DNA of 37,128 nucleotides from Verrucomicrobiota bacterium (lineage in GTDB: Bacteria > Verrucomicrobiota > Verrucomicrobiia > Limisphaerales > JADLHS01), in the NCBI GenBank assembly GCA_025350905.1, contig JANXWY010000195.1, positions 1-37,128 on the forward strand, written 5' to 3'. The notes beneath the pieces are model-generated. The model saw only the letters and a list, made by a program, of their open reading frames with translations. It was not told where the DNA came from and ran no database searches. Position 1 is the first letter of the stretch. Each line of letters opens with the position of its first letter. Made by a program: the position numbers and the translations under genes. This document shows positions 14,919-24,563 of this stretch, piece by piece.

Positions 14919-16640
14919 ATGTTACCGATACGCCAAAGGCTTTTCTTTCTGCCGCTGTGCTGCTGCCTGACGGCGGGAGTGTGGCCGCTGCGCGCGTTCG
15001 CCGCCGACCAACCGCAGTGGGGCGAGGCGTGGTCGCGCAACATGGTTTCGACGGAGCGAGGATTGCCGGAAGCGTTCGATCCCAAGTCTGGAAAAAACAT
15101 CAAATGGACGGCGAAGCTTGGCACGCAGGCCCATTCCACACCAATCGTCGCGGGCGGGCGCATCTACATCGGTACGAATAACGGCGAACCGCGCGATCCC
15201 AAGCATCAGGGCGATCGCGGCGTGTTCATGTGTTTCGACGAAAAGACCGGTCACTTGCTCTGGCAACTCGTCGTGCCGAAGCGCGACGAAGATGCCTTCA
15301 TGGATTGGCCCAACATGGGCATGTCTTCGACCGCCACCGTGGAGGATGAGCGCGTTTATCTCGTGGACAATCGTGGCGCCGTGCTTTGCCTCGACGCGCA
15401 CGGACTGGCGAACGGCAACGACGGTCCCTTTCGCGACGAAAGCGCGTACATGACGCCGCCGTCGACCGCCGGATCACCGCCTCGACAGGTGATCGGGGCC
15501 GAGACCCGGCCGGAAGTACTGCATCCGCCCGCCGATGGAAGATTGCTGCAACCCGGCCCGCTTGACGCCGACATCCTCTGGAAGTTTGATCTAGTGGCCG
15601 AGGCGGGCATCTGGCCGCACGACGCGGCCCATAGTTCGATCCTCATCCACGGCGATTATCTTTACCTGAACACGGCCAACGGCGTGGACAACACGCACAA
15701 ACGCATCCGCGCCCCCGACGCTCCCAGCTTGATCGTGCTCGATAAACGCACGGGCCGACTCGTGGCGCGCGACGACGAACACATCGCCCCGAATGTATTC
15801 CACAACACCTGGGCGTCACCTTCGTTGGGTGAAGTCCAGGGCCGCCCGCTCATTTTTTTCTGCGGCGGGAACGGCGTGGTGTACGCCTTTGAACCTGTCC
15901 GTCGTAGCAGCCGAGGTAACGAGGCTCACTCTTCCAAATCCGACAGCCGGCGTCCCCAAGCCAAAGTTGATCAGAGCCTCCTGACGTCGGCTGCTACCTC
16001 AGCCGACGAGGTGCTCAAGCTGGGAAAAGTTTTTCAATTCGACTTTGACCCGACCGCGCCGAAAACCGACGTGCACAAGTACAGCACGAATCGTCGGGAA
16101 AGTCCGAGCAGCATTTATGGCATGCCGGTATTCCGGCAAAACCGCCTTTACGTGGCCGGCGGCGGCGACCTCTGGTGGGGCAAGAACGAGGCGTGGCTCA
16201 AGTGCATTGATGTGATGGCCCTCACCCGGCGTGACGGCCACCTTCTCCCATCCGATGGGAGAGGGCCAGGAGGTGAGGGTTTGGTGTGGTCGTATCCATT
16301 GGAAAAGCACGTCATGGCCACCCCGGCGGCGGAGGATGACTTGGTGTTCATGGCTGACTGTGGGCGCACGTTTCATTGTGTGAATGCAAATACCGGCCAG
16401 CGGCACTGGACGCACGAAATCAAGGGCGAAGCCTGGGCGTCGCCATATGTAGCTGATGGCAAAGTTTACCTCGGCACCCGCAGCGGAAGTTTTTATGTGT
16501 TCGCCGCGAGCCGGGAGAAGAAAGTCCTCGCGGAACTTGAACTCGGCAACCCGATCAGCGCCACCGCCACGGCAGCGAACGGCGTGCTCTATGTTGCCAC
16601 GATGACGGACCTGTACGCCGTGCAAAAACAGAGCGAATAG
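14919..16640 (+). CDS. Exported PQQ-type beta-propeller protein with two in-frame repeat insertions
   Basis: A 573-residue protein. The ATG at 14919 opens a signal peptide (MLPIRQRLFFLPLCCCL, cleavage after A-F-A-A). The mature chain is a PQQ/BamB-like propeller with repeated blades such as G-T-Q-A-H-S-T-P-I-V-A-G-G-R-I-Y-I-G-T, G-V-F-M-C-F-D-E-K-T-G-H-L-L-W, E-R-V-Y-L-V-D-N-R-G and G-K-V-Y-L-G-T-R-S-G-S-F-Y-V-F. It may bind a cofactor or act as a periplasmic scaffold; no catalytic residues are evident. Two stretches break the propeller pattern: about residues 329-360 (Ser/Arg/Ala-rich, encoded by 15904-15997) and about 434-454 (Gly/Arg/Pro-rich, encoded by 16219-16279). Each coincides exactly with a DNA inverted repeat and leaves the frame intact. 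Removing them would give about 520 residues. It is followed by the giant metzincin on the same strand. Confidence 0.85.
   Translation: MLPIRQRLFFLPLCCCLTAGVWPLRAFAADQPQWGEAWSRNMVSTERGLPEAFDPKSGKNIKWTAKLGTQAHSTPIVAGGRIYIGTNNGEPRDPKHQGDRGVFMCFDEKTGHLLWQLVVPKRDEDAFMDWPNMGMSSTATVEDERVYLVDNRGAVLCLDAHGLANGNDGPFRDESAYMTPPSTAGSPPRQVIGAETRPEVLHPPADGRLLQPGPLDADILWKFDLVAEAGIWPHDAAHSSILIHGDYLYLNTANGVDNTHKRIRAPDAPSLIVLDKRTGRLVARDDEHIAPNVFHNTWASPSLGEVQGRPLIFFCGGNGVVYAFEPVRRSSRGNEAHSSKSDSRRPQAKVDQSLLTSAATSADEVLKLGKVFQFDFDPTAPKTDVHKYSTNRRESPSSIYGMPVFRQNRLYVAGGGDLWWGKNEAWLKCIDVMALTRRDGHLLPSDGRGPGGEGLVWSYPLEKHVMATPAAEDDLVFMADCGRTFHCVNANTGQRHWTHEIKGEAWASPYVADGKVYLGTRSGSFYVFAASREKKVLAELELGNPISATATAANGVLYVATMTDLYAVQKQSE
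15904..15997. repeat. Palindromic element inserted in frame within a coding sequence (first)
   Basis: The left arm 15904-15927 (GTAGCAGCCGAGGTAACGAG and four more bases) pairs with the right arm 15974-15997; the arms match at 21 of 24 positions. The spacer is 46 bases. Translated in the host frame it gives a Ser/Arg-rich, hydrophilic peptide with no stop codon, placed between two propeller blades. The arm sequence resembles a dispersed repeat I associate with verrucomicrobial genomes, but I cannot verify copy number here. Confidence 0.8.
16219..16279. repeat. Palindromic element inserted in frame within the same coding sequence (second)
   Basis: The outer arms CCCTCACC (16219-16226) and GGTGAGGG (16272-16279) and the inner arms TTCTCCCATC and GATGGGAGAG form an imperfect palindrome of 61 bases around 16251. 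It is unrelated in sequence to the element at 15904-15997. Read in frame it encodes a peptide rich in Gly, Arg and Pro between I-D-V-M-A and L-V-W-S-Y-P-L. Similar CCCTCACC...CTCTCCC...GGGTGAGGG palindromes usually occur between genes. Confidence 0.78.
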
Positions 16641-16693
16641 CCGGCCAAGGCGGCCCTTTCGCGATTTGAGACAAAAGCTGCGCCGGTTCCCGG

Positions 16694-16724
16694 TTGACAT
16701 TGAGGCGGAATCCGCGGATAGGAT
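16694..16724 (+). promoter_or_regulatory. Candidate sigma70 promoter of the giant metzincin gene
   Basis: A perfect TTGACA (16694-16699) is followed after 19 bases by TAGGAT (16719-16724, four of six consensus bases). Transcription would start near 16731, about 26 bases before the ATG at 16757. The spacing is at the long end of the permitted range. It suggests the giant gene is expressed separately from the propeller gene that ends at 16640. Confidence 0.45.
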
Positions 16725-16756
16725 GCAGTGCATTCACCCGTTCCCGGCGAGAAAAT

Positions 16757-19700
16757 ATGAAGCGCATTGCCTTTTCCGTAATCGTGGGCGGCGCTTTAAC
16801 CTTGGCGCTTCTCCTATGCGGGCGGGTCTCGCTGACGCCGGTCGCCAGTCCAAATTCCCAAACGCCCCCGCCGATCGTCTCGAAGGTTTCGGCACCGACC
16901 AACCCATTACTTGGGACCCGGCCCGTCCTGACCAAATCAACCGCCCAGCCAGCAGGCCTGGGTCCAACGGCCATCGAAGGGCCCGCGGCCATGTCTGCTT
17001 TCGCCCACTGGGCTGCGGATTTTCTTGCCGGTGATGCTTCGGCCGGCGTGGCGCGCGGTGAGGCACTGGCGTGGAAACGGCGCGAAGCCATGCGCGAATT
17101 GATCGAAACCGATCCCGCCCAAGCGTTGAAGGCGGCGGTTCCCTACCGGTGGCGCGAGGCACTACCGGCGAACATTACGCGTCACTTTGAACAATGGGTG
17201 GACGGTACGGGCGCGCTCACGGTGCTGGTGGGCACGGATTTCGAACGCGGGCATACGACCGTGACTCGCACGGTGGAAGTCGGTGGAAAAACCTATCAGG
17301 CCTTTGTCTATGGCCGGCGGTCGGCCCAGGTTTCGCAGACGAGCATTCCGCTGCACGGCCTGGCGCTGGCGGGCCAGCTGGCCGTTCACGCGGATCCGGT
17401 CCGCCTCCTGGAGCCGGGCGAGGCGGCCGCGCTGGCCCAAGCGCGCGGGCAGTCCGCGGAAGCCATCTGCGGCGTGTCCGGTCGCAATGCGGATTTTCGC
17501 GATCAGAGGGTGGCCGCGGACCTGGGCGGGGAGGTCAAATACTTCTGCGGGGTGGATCATGCGGAGTTGGTTAACCGGCGGTTGTTGCTGGCGGAGAGCG
17601 GTGGCAACGGCGGCTTCGGCAGTCTGGCCACGGCTGCGAATGATGCCTGGACCCACGGCGAGAAAAACGTGCTCTACATGCGCGTCAATTTCCCGGATGA
17701 CCTGACCGAGCCGATTTCCGAAGCGCAGGCCTACAACGTGATGGACGAAGTCAATGCGTTCTACACGGAAGGGTCGTACGACGTCACTTCACTTGACACC
17801 ATCGTGACGCCGCTGATGACGCTGCCGGAAACGAAGGCCTGGTACAGCACCGCCGGCCCCGGCGCGTTGCTCGGCCATGCGCGCGAAGCGGCGCGCCGCG
17901 CGGGCTTCGAGACGGCGAATTATCCGCTCGACATCGTCGCGTTCACGACGGTACCCGATTATGATTTCGGCGGGCTGGCGGCGGTTTATGGCAAAGGGGT
18001 CTGGCTGCAAAGCCCGGGCCCGGGGGTGACGGCGCACGAACTCGGCCACAACTACGGCCTCTGGCACGCGAACTACTGGATCGCCACGAATAGCAGTGTC
18101 ATCGGCGTGGGCACCAACCTGGAGTATGGAAACATTTTCGACACGATGGGCAACGCCACCGCCGGGAACAATCAGTTCAACGCGGCGCACAAAAACATTC
18201 TCAACTGGCTGCCCGATCCGGCGGTGCATTCCGCGGGGAGCAACGGAGTTTACCGGATCTATGCCTTTGACGCGCCCAAACGGATCGATGGCCGATTTTA
18301 CGCCGCGAAGGTGGCGAAGGATTACGAACGCGATTATTGGATCGAGTTCCGCCAGAAATTCACGGGCAATCCCTGGTTGCAATCCGGCGTGCTGTTGAAC
18401 TGGTCGCCGTGGGAACAAAGCAAAGGCGGCACGCATCTGCTCGATACGACCCCCGGCACCTTGAGCCGCAACGACGCGGCGTTGGTGATTGGTCGGACCT
18501 TCAGCGATCCGGGGGCCGGCGTTCATATCACGCCGCTGGCGCGCGGCATGACCGGCTCGGAGCCGTGGATGGACGTGCAGATCAATCTCGGCCCCGCGCC
18601 GGGCCACTGGCCGCCGTTTCTAAGTCTGGAGGTGGACCCGACGAATGCGCCGCCGGGGCAACTGGTTCATTTTCACGCCACCGCGGTGGATCTCGACGGC
18701 GACACTCTGGCGTACGCGTGGTCCTTCGACGACGGCACCTTTTCCACGAACAATCAGCCGTGGGCATTCAAGCGCTGGTCGCAGCCGGGCGAACACGTGG
18801 TGCGTTGCGAAGTCAGTGACCTGTGGGGCGGCCGCGCGAGCGCTAACGCGATTGTACCGGTCGGCCCGCCGGTGGGATTTCGCCTCACCGGAATTGTGCT
18901 GGCGGCGAACGATGAGCCGATCGAAGGCGTGCGCGTGGATAACGGCAACACCAACACCACCGGCTACGTCGTCGGCTACACCGACAGCGACGGGGTTTTC
19001 GTCCTCACCGGTTTGAACGGCGACTATACGCTCGAGGCTACGAAATACGGGTACACGTTCGAGCCGCTCAACTGGCAGAATCCGCTGACGGTGAGTTCCA
19101 ATCAGGCGCGGGTGGATTTCTTCGCCACTGCGCTGCCTACCGTCCGGATGGTGGCGAGCACCAACGCCGTTACCGAAGCCAGTACCGCACGGCAAACTTT
19201 CACCCTGACGCGCACCGGCGAAATCACCAATGATCTGACCGTAACGGTCTTTCTCTCCGGGACGGCGGACGTGGGCGGCGATTACTCGCTGACGCCAGCC
19301 TTAATCGGCGCACTCACCAATGCGGTGGTCATCCCGGCCGGCACGCAGAGCGTGTCTATAGTTTTCCAGGTCATCAATGACCTCATCGGCGAACCGGACG
19401 AAACCGTCACCCTGACCATCGTTGACGATCCCGCCTACGTGGTTGCAGCGCCCGGCGCGGCCACGATCACGATTCTGGACGATGACCGCGCCAGCGTGCC
19501 GGTCGTCTCGGTCGCTGCCGTGACACCAACCATCCCCGAGAACGGCATGGATCGCGGCACATTTCTGTTCACGCGCAAAGGCAACACGCAAAATGAACTG
19601 ACCGTTTACTATTCCGTCGGTGGCACGGCGACGCCCGGCACCGATTACAGTTCGCTGGTGGGGGTCGTCCTCCTTCCGGCGGGAAGTGAAACCGCGACGG

Positions 19701-22700
19701 TTCAGTTTCAAACCCGCGACGACAAAATTCTGGAGCCGGATGAAACCGTTACGGTCGCGGTCAACCCCGATGCCGCCTACAGCGTCAGCGGTTCGGCGGC
19801 GACGGTGACCATCATCGACGATGACTTTTTGACGGTGACGATCTTCCCCACGGGCGCGGGCGCGGCAGAGCCGGCTTCCCCCGGAACGTTTACGGTCAAA
19901 CGCGACGGCGATTTGACGGCCAATTTATCGGTCTTTTATACCGTCAGCGGCACGGCCACCAGCGGCAGTGACTTCGTCCCCTTGAGCGGATCGGTCATCC
20001 TTCCCGCCGGCGCCACGTCCGCCGACATCACGCTCACTCCGTTGGACGACTCGTTGCTCGAAGGCGATGAATCCGTCGTCCTCACGCTCGCCACCAATCT
20101 CGCCTACAACATCGGCACGCCGGGGGCCGCCACGCTACTCATCCGCGATGACGAGAAAGTCTCCGTCAGCATCACGGCCACGGATGGCACTGCTTCCGAG
20201 CCGGGGGACGACACCGGGGAATTCAGGATCACGCGCGGTTCGGTGGTCAACGGCGACCTCACGGTGTATCTGGCGATCAGTGGTACGGCCATCAGTGGGG
20301 TGGATTACGTGCCGATCGACAATCCGGTCGTGATTCCCAACGGAGCCAGCTCGGTGAGTTTCAAATTAATTGCGTTTGATGACTTGCATCAGGAACTGGT
20401 GGAGGACGTCATCCTCACGATTCTGCCCAGCACGAATTACAACATTGGCAGCGGTCCGGCCGTGGTCAGAATCTTGGACGACGACCCGAACAACGTGCCG
20501 GCGGTCGGCTTCAGCTTTAGCACGTCCGCCGCGGTGGAGAGCCAGTCGCCGGGCATCAGTGTCTCGCTCAGCACGACGTCCGCGCTGCCGATCACCGTGG
20601 ATTACGTTGTCATCGGTGGGACCGCCACGAGCGGCATTGATTACCTGTTACCGCCGGGGACGTTGACCTTTGATCCCACCAACCGCGCCAAGTCAATTCC
20701 CCTGACGATTCTCAACGACACCCTGGTCGAACCGAATGAAACCATCCGCGTGGCGCTTTTCAATCCGATTAATGCGACCCTCGATGGCATCAAAATCCAC
20801 ACCTATACAATTCTGGACGATGACAGCGCTTCCGTAAGCGTGACGGCCACCGTGCCCAGCGCCTCCGAGACGGGGCCGCCTGCCAACTTCCGAATTTCCC
20901 GCAGCGGCGGGACGACGGCCGCGTTGCAGGTCAACTTCGAATTGACCGGCACCGCCAGTGCGCCGGCTGACTACGCCCCCATCGGGCCTTCGGTGACGAT
21001 TCCCGCGGGCGCCACCTTTGTGGATCTGCCGGTAGTGCCGACCAACGACCAAACCGTCGAGCCGGCCGAAACCGTCCGGTTGACCCTGCTCACCGCGCCG
21101 ACTGCCAAAATCGTTTCGCCCAACGTCGCCACCATCACTCTCTACGACAATGATCCGGATACGCTGCCGCAGGTGGTGGTCACGTCCACGAATCAGCCGG
21201 CGGCCGTGGAAGGCGGCAGCGGTGGGGCGTTCGTGTTTACCCGCACCGGCTCGACGACCGGCGCATTGGTGCTGTCGTTCTCGATCACGGGCACCGCGGG
21301 GAACGGAGCGGATTACGCCGCGCTTTCCAACTCGATCACGATTCCCATCGGACAAGCCTCGGTGACGTTGCCGGTAATGGCGGTGGACGACAGCCTGATC
21401 GAGGGCGAGGAAACGGTGATTGTGTCTTTGACCACCAGTGACACGTATCGTGTGGCGTATCCTTCGGCTGCCACCGTGACGATTCAAGACAATGATCAAC
21501 GCGTCTGGATTGATGCCAGCGACTTTAACGCGGCCGAACCCGGCACGAATCCGGGCGAATTCACCTTCACCCGCTTCGGCACGACCAACACACCGCTCCA
21601 GGTTTTCTACACGATCACCGGTACCGCGGGTAATGGCGTGGATTACGCGGCCATTCCCAATTCCTTCGTTATCCCTGCCGGCAGTCTTACCGGCAAATTG
21701 CCAATCATTCCCCTGGACGATTCGCTCGTGGAACGCTCGGAAACGGTCACGCTTACGCTGCAAAGCGATGCCGCCTACACGCTCGGCTCGCCGACGACCG
21801 CGACGGTGACGATCCAGGATGATGAGCCGATGGTCAGCCTCGTGGCGGACCCGGCTGAGGTCGTGGAAGGCAGTCCCGCTCCCGGCGTTTTCACCGTGCT
21901 GCGCGGCGGGAATCCCAATTTCGAATTCACCGCGCGCCTGGCCGTCGGCGGCACGGCTCGCTACGGCGTCGATTACCCTCCGTTCTTTACGAACGTGTTT
22001 TTTGGCCGCGGGGTCAGCGGGGTTCACTTGCAAATTTTCCCGACCAATGAATTGGTCATCGAACCCGCCGAAACCATTACCGCGGTGCTGGTGCCGGACC
22101 CTGCCTACACCATCCTGGCGCCAAGTAACGCTGTCATCACCATCGTCGACGCCGGCACGAATCGCGCGCCCGCCATCACCCTCACCAGTCCGACGGCCAA
22201 CACCATTTTCCTGCTGCACACCAACGTGAACCTGATCCTTGAGGCCACGGTCCCGGGCGCCGGCGGGACAAATCCGCCGATTACCATCACCTGGACCAAC
22301 GTCAGCGGCCCCGTGCCGGTGACGTTTGGCAACACGAATCAAACCAACTCGACCGTCAGCTTCACCAATGGCGGGGTGTACGTGCTGCGGCTGTTGGCCG
22401 ACGACGGGCAACTCACCAACTTCACCGACCTGACCGTGGTGGTGGACGCAGTGGAACGGCTGACGACGAATCTGCTCCATTGGACTTTGGACCAAACCAA
22501 CGGCGCGAAGGTGCCGGACGTTTCCGGCAACGCGCGGCACGGGGTGGTCGTCGGCGATCCCACCTGGACGACGAACGGCGTGCTCGGCGCCGCCTTGGAC
22601 CTTTCCGGCACCAACAATTACGTCCGGGAGACGTTGGACAGCGAATTGTTCAACGGCCGCAAGCAGTTCACGCTTTCGCTCTGGACGAAGTCCGCCGATC

Positions 22701-24166
22701 CCACCACCAGCCGGGGATTGGTCACGGCGGGCACCAACTCCGCGACCGCCCCGCTCACCTTGAGTTCACGCCGCACGGCCAGTTCCGGCTCCGGGAGCAA
22801 CCTGTTCGAGGCGACGTTCGCGACCTCGCGCGGTGGGGCCCAACGCTCCAGCGCGAACAATATTCTCACCAACGGCTGGCAGCACTTGGCGTTGACCTGG
22901 AGCAACGGACTGGCGCCGGCGCTGTTCCTCAACGGCCAGTTGGATCAGCCGCTTAATGATTTCGTGGCGTTGCAGGGCGTCCTGACCGACAGCCCGCAAT
23001 TCCTCGTGGGCCTAGGTGCGGCCGACCTCACCAATTCCTGGCGTGGGCTGGTGGATGACGTGCGCGTCTTCCCGCGGGCGTTGCACCCGGCGGAAGTCGC
23101 CGCGCTGGTCGCGACGAATTACGGCGCGATTGTGACCGTGCCCACCAACTTCACCTGCCCCGTCCTGCTGACCGTCACGCTGCCCGGCACGGTCACAGAC
23201 GACGGTCGACCCCTTCCGCCGGGCGTGGTCAGCAATACTTGGTCGCAGATTGACGGCCCGGTCCTCGTGACCATCACCAACGCCGATAGCCTGACCAACA
23301 CGGTGTATTTCACCCAGGCCGGTCAATATATCTTTCGGTTGATCGCCGATGATGCCCAGGTCAAGACCTTCGCGGACCTGAACGTGACGGTGATTGAACC
23401 GACCCTGGTGAACGTAATCGCCACGGACCCCGAAGCCGCCGAACTCGGCCCCGACCCCGGCGAAATTACTTTCTCCCGCGTGGGCGACACCAACTTCAAT
23501 CTCACGGTTTACCTTACGGTCAGCGGCGCAGCCAGCAACGGTGTGGATTTCCCGTTCATCCCCGTGACGAACTCCGTCACGTTTCCCGCCGGCGTCGACA
23601 CCTTCGCGTATGTGTTGACGCCCTTTCTCGATGATCGCACCGAAGGCGACGAACTTTACACCCTGACCATCGTCAGCAACGTGGCCTACACCATTGGCAG
23701 TGGCGAAGCGACGGTGACGATCCACGATTCGCCCTACGGTGTCTGGAACATCGCGCATTTCACGCTGGAGGAGCTCACCGATCCCACGCTGAGCGGCCAA
23801 GGCGTGGACTTTGATCACGATGGCCGCGCGAATTTTGTGGAATACGCAGCCAATTTTGACCCGAAAGCGCCCGAGACCAACTCGCCGCTGACCACGGCGG
23901 TGGAATTAAACCCGACGAACAGCCTCAGCTATATTACGCTCACCTATCAGCGTCGCCTGCCCCCTACCGACACGGCGTATGGGGTATATATTTCGCCCGA
24001 TTTACGGACTTGGTACACCGGCACGAATTACGTGGAGGAAATTTCCGCGACGGACGATGGCAATACCCTGACGGAAACCGTCAAGGCCCGGCTCGTGGCC
24101 CCCTACGGAACGAACACGAACACCTTCCTCACCGTCCGCGTCTGGCTGATGACCACCGGGCCATGA
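16757..24166 (+). CDS. Giant secreted metzincin-like protein with ten Calx-beta domains and a LamG domain
   Basis: A 2469-residue protein. The ATG at 16757 starts a signal sequence (MKRIAFSVIVGGALTLALLL). Residues ~100-590 hold a zinc metallopeptidase of M11/M6 type with H-E-L-G-H-N-Y-G-L-W-H at 427-437 and a Met-turn (D-T-M-G) near 463, both hallmarks of metzincins. Then follow a PKD domain (~618-703), a carboxypeptidase-regulatory-like domain (~708-771), nine tandem Calx-beta domains (~793-1800, each ending near I-x-D-D-D), a PKD/Ig-like domain, a LamG/concanavalin-like lectin domain (~1904-2121), another Ig-like domain, a tenth Calx-beta (~2215-2326), and a C-terminal module beginning Y-G-V-W-N-I-A-H-F. 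Calx-beta domains bind Ca2+ and form long stiff rods, so this is probably a cell-surface or released protease/adhesin. The target is unknown. It ends 57 bp before the cupin gene. Confidence 0.88.
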   Translation: MKRIAFSVIVGGALTLALLLCGRVSLTPVASPNSQTPPPIVSKVSAPTNPLLGTRPVLTKSTAQPAGLGPTAIEGPAAMSAFAHWAADFLAGDASAGVARGEALAWKRREAMRELIETDPAQALKAAVPYRWREALPANITRHFEQWVDGTGALTVLVGTDFERGHTTVTRTVEVGGKTYQAFVYGRRSAQVSQTSIPLHGLALAGQLAVHADPVRLLEPGEAAALAQARGQSAEAICGVSGRNADFRDQRVAADLGGEVKYFCGVDHAELVNRRLLLAESGGNGGFGSLATAANDAWTHGEKNVLYMRVNFPDDLTEPISEAQAYNVMDEVNAFYTEGSYDVTSLDTIVTPLMTLPETKAWYSTAGPGALLGHAREAARRAGFETANYPLDIVAFTTVPDYDFGGLAAVYGKGVWLQSPGPGVTAHELGHNYGLWHANYWIATNSSVIGVGTNLEYGNIFDTMGNATAGNNQFNAAHKNILNWLPDPAVHSAGSNGVYRIYAFDAPKRIDGRFYAAKVAKDYERDYWIEFRQKFTGNPWLQSGVLLNWSPWEQSKGGTHLLDTTPGTLSRNDAALVIGRTFSDPGAGVHITPLARGMTGSEPWMDVQINLGPAPGHWPPFLSLEVDPTNAPPGQLVHFHATAVDLDGDTLAYAWSFDDGTFSTNNQPWAFKRWSQPGEHVVRCEVSDLWGGRASANAIVPVGPPVGFRLTGIVLAANDEPIEGVRVDNGNTNTTGYVVGYTDSDGVFVLTGLNGDYTLEATKYGYTFEPLNWQNPLTVSSNQARVDFFATALPTVRMVASTNAVTEASTARQTFTLTRTGEITNDLTVTVFLSGTADVGGDYSLTPALIGALTNAVVIPAGTQSVSIVFQVINDLIGEPDETVTLTIVDDPAYVVAAPGAATITILDDDRASVPVVSVAAVTPTIPENGMDRGTFLFTRKGNTQNELTVYYSVGGTATPGTDYSSLVGVVLLPAGSETATVQFQTRDDKILEPDETVTVAVNPDAAYSVSGSAATVTIIDDDFLTVTIFPTGAGAAEPASPGTFTVKRDGDLTANLSVFYTVSGTATSGSDFVPLSGSVILPAGATSADITLTPLDDSLLEGDESVVLTLATNLAYNIGTPGAATLLIRDDEKVSVSITATDGTASEPGDDTGEFRITRGSVVNGDLTVYLAISGTAISGVDYVPIDNPVVIPNGASSVSFKLIAFDDLHQELVEDVILTILPSTNYNIGSGPAVVRILDDDPNNVPAVGFSFSTSAAVESQSPGISVSLSTTSALPITVDYVVIGGTATSGIDYLLPPGTLTFDPTNRAKSIPLTILNDTLVEPNETIRVALFNPINATLDGIKIHTYTILDDDSASVSVTATVPSASETGPPANFRISRSGGTTAALQVNFELTGTASAPADYAPIGPSVTIPAGATFVDLPVVPTNDQTVEPAETVRLTLLTAPTAKIVSPNVATITLYDNDPDTLPQVVVTSTNQPAAVEGGSGGAFVFTRTGSTTGALVLSFSITGTAGNGADYAALSNSITIPIGQASVTLPVMAVDDSLIEGEETVIVSLTTSDTYRVAYPSAATVTIQDNDQRVWIDASDFNAAEPGTNPGEFTFTRFGTTNTPLQVFYTITGTAGNGVDYAAIPNSFVIPAGSLTGKLPIIPLDDSLVERSETVTLTLQSDAAYTLGSPTTATVTIQDDEPMVSLVADPAEVVEGSPAPGVFTVLRGGNPNFEFTARLAVGGTARYGVDYPPFFTNVFFGRGVSGVHLQIFPTNELVIEPAETITAVLVPDPAYTILAPSNAVITIVDAGTNRAPAITLTSPTANTIFLLHTNVNLILEATVPGAGGTNPPITITWTNVSGPVPVTFGNTNQTNSTVSFTNGGVYVLRLLADDGQLTNFTDLTVVVDAVERLTTNLLHWTLDQTNGAKVPDVSGNARHGVVVGDPTWTTNGVLGAALDLSGTNNYVRETLDSELFNGRKQFTLSLWTKSADPTTSRGLVTAGTNSATAPLTLSSRRTASSGSGSNLFEATFATSRGGAQRSSANNILTNGWQHLALTWSNGLAPALFLNGQLDQPLNDFVALQGVLTDSPQFLVGLGAADLTNSWRGLVDDVRVFPRALHPAEVAALVATNYGAIVTVPTNFTCPVLLTVTLPGTVTDDGRPLPPGVVSNTWSQIDGPVLVTITNADSLTNTVYFTQAGQYIFRLIADDAQVKTFADLNVTVIEPTLVNVIATDPEAAELGPDPGEITFSRVGDTNFNLTVYLTVSGAASNGVDFPFIPVTNSVTFPAGVDTFAYVLTPFLDDRTEGDELYTLTIVSNVAYTIGSGEATVTIHDSPYGVWNIAHFTLEELTDPTLSGQGVDFDHDGRANFVEYAANFDPKAPETNSPLTTAVELNPTNSLSYITLTYQRRLPPTDTAYGVYISPDLRTWYTGTNYVEEISATDDGNTLTETVKARLVAPYGTNTNTFLTVRVWLMTTGP
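19133..22156 (+). repeat. Nine tandem Calx-beta-encoding units
   Basis: Protein-level repeats of roughly 105-115 residues, recognisable by F-x-x-x-R-x-G, G-T-A-x-x-G-x-D-Y, I-P-A-G, E-P-x-E-T-V and a final T-I-x-D-D-D. The units have diverged clearly at the DNA level, so this is an old array rather than a recent amplification. The ninth is the most divergent (A-R-Y-G-V-D-Y and a V-D-A-G end). A tenth unit lies apart at about 23400-23733. Confidence 0.85.
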
Positions 24167-24223
24167 ATTTCCGCGACCAGGTGAGGCCTTGGTGGAATCA
24201 TCGCGCGACCCATTCGTGAATTT

Positions 24224-24553
24224 ATGTTTCCCTATGTCGCATTGATCCAAGAGAAAGCATGGCAGCCCGGCCCATATCCCGGCGTTGAGTTGATGGTGCT
24301 GCACAAAAATGAATCCACGGGCGGGGTCGTCGTGCTTCGCAAATTCAAGGCCGGCTGCACAATCCCCGCCCATACGCACCTGGACGCCAACGAATGGGCC
24401 TACGTGCTGGCCGGGGAATGGGAGGAATCCGGCGTGACCTACGCCGTCGGCACGCTGTTCCACGCGCCCAAAGGCGTCCGTCACGGCCCGCACTTTGCCC
24501 GCACGGAAGTCATCAGCCTGACGACCTTTGACGGGCCGTTGACCGTGGCGTGA
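24224..24553 (+). CDS. Small cupin-domain protein
   Basis: 109 residues forming one cupin barrel. Motif 1 carries P-A-H-T-H-L-D-A-N-E-W-A-Y-V-L-A-G, giving two His and a Glu as metal ligands; motif 2 contains A-P-K-G-V-R-H-G-P-H. It resembles ChrR-type cupins and small dioxygenase-like cupins. The function could be metal-dependent sensing or catalysis; nothing narrower can be supported. The ATG at 24224 has no clear ribosome-binding site. It is followed 10 bp later by the DUF6483-like gene, so the two are probably co-transcribed. Confidence 0.82.
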   Translation: MFPYVALIQEKAWQPGPYPGVELMVLHKNESTGGVVVLRKFKAGCTIPAHTHLDANEWAYVLAGEWEESGVTYAVGTLFHAPKGVRHGPHFARTEVISLTTFDGPLTVA

Positions 24554-24563
24554 TCCGTTGGGC

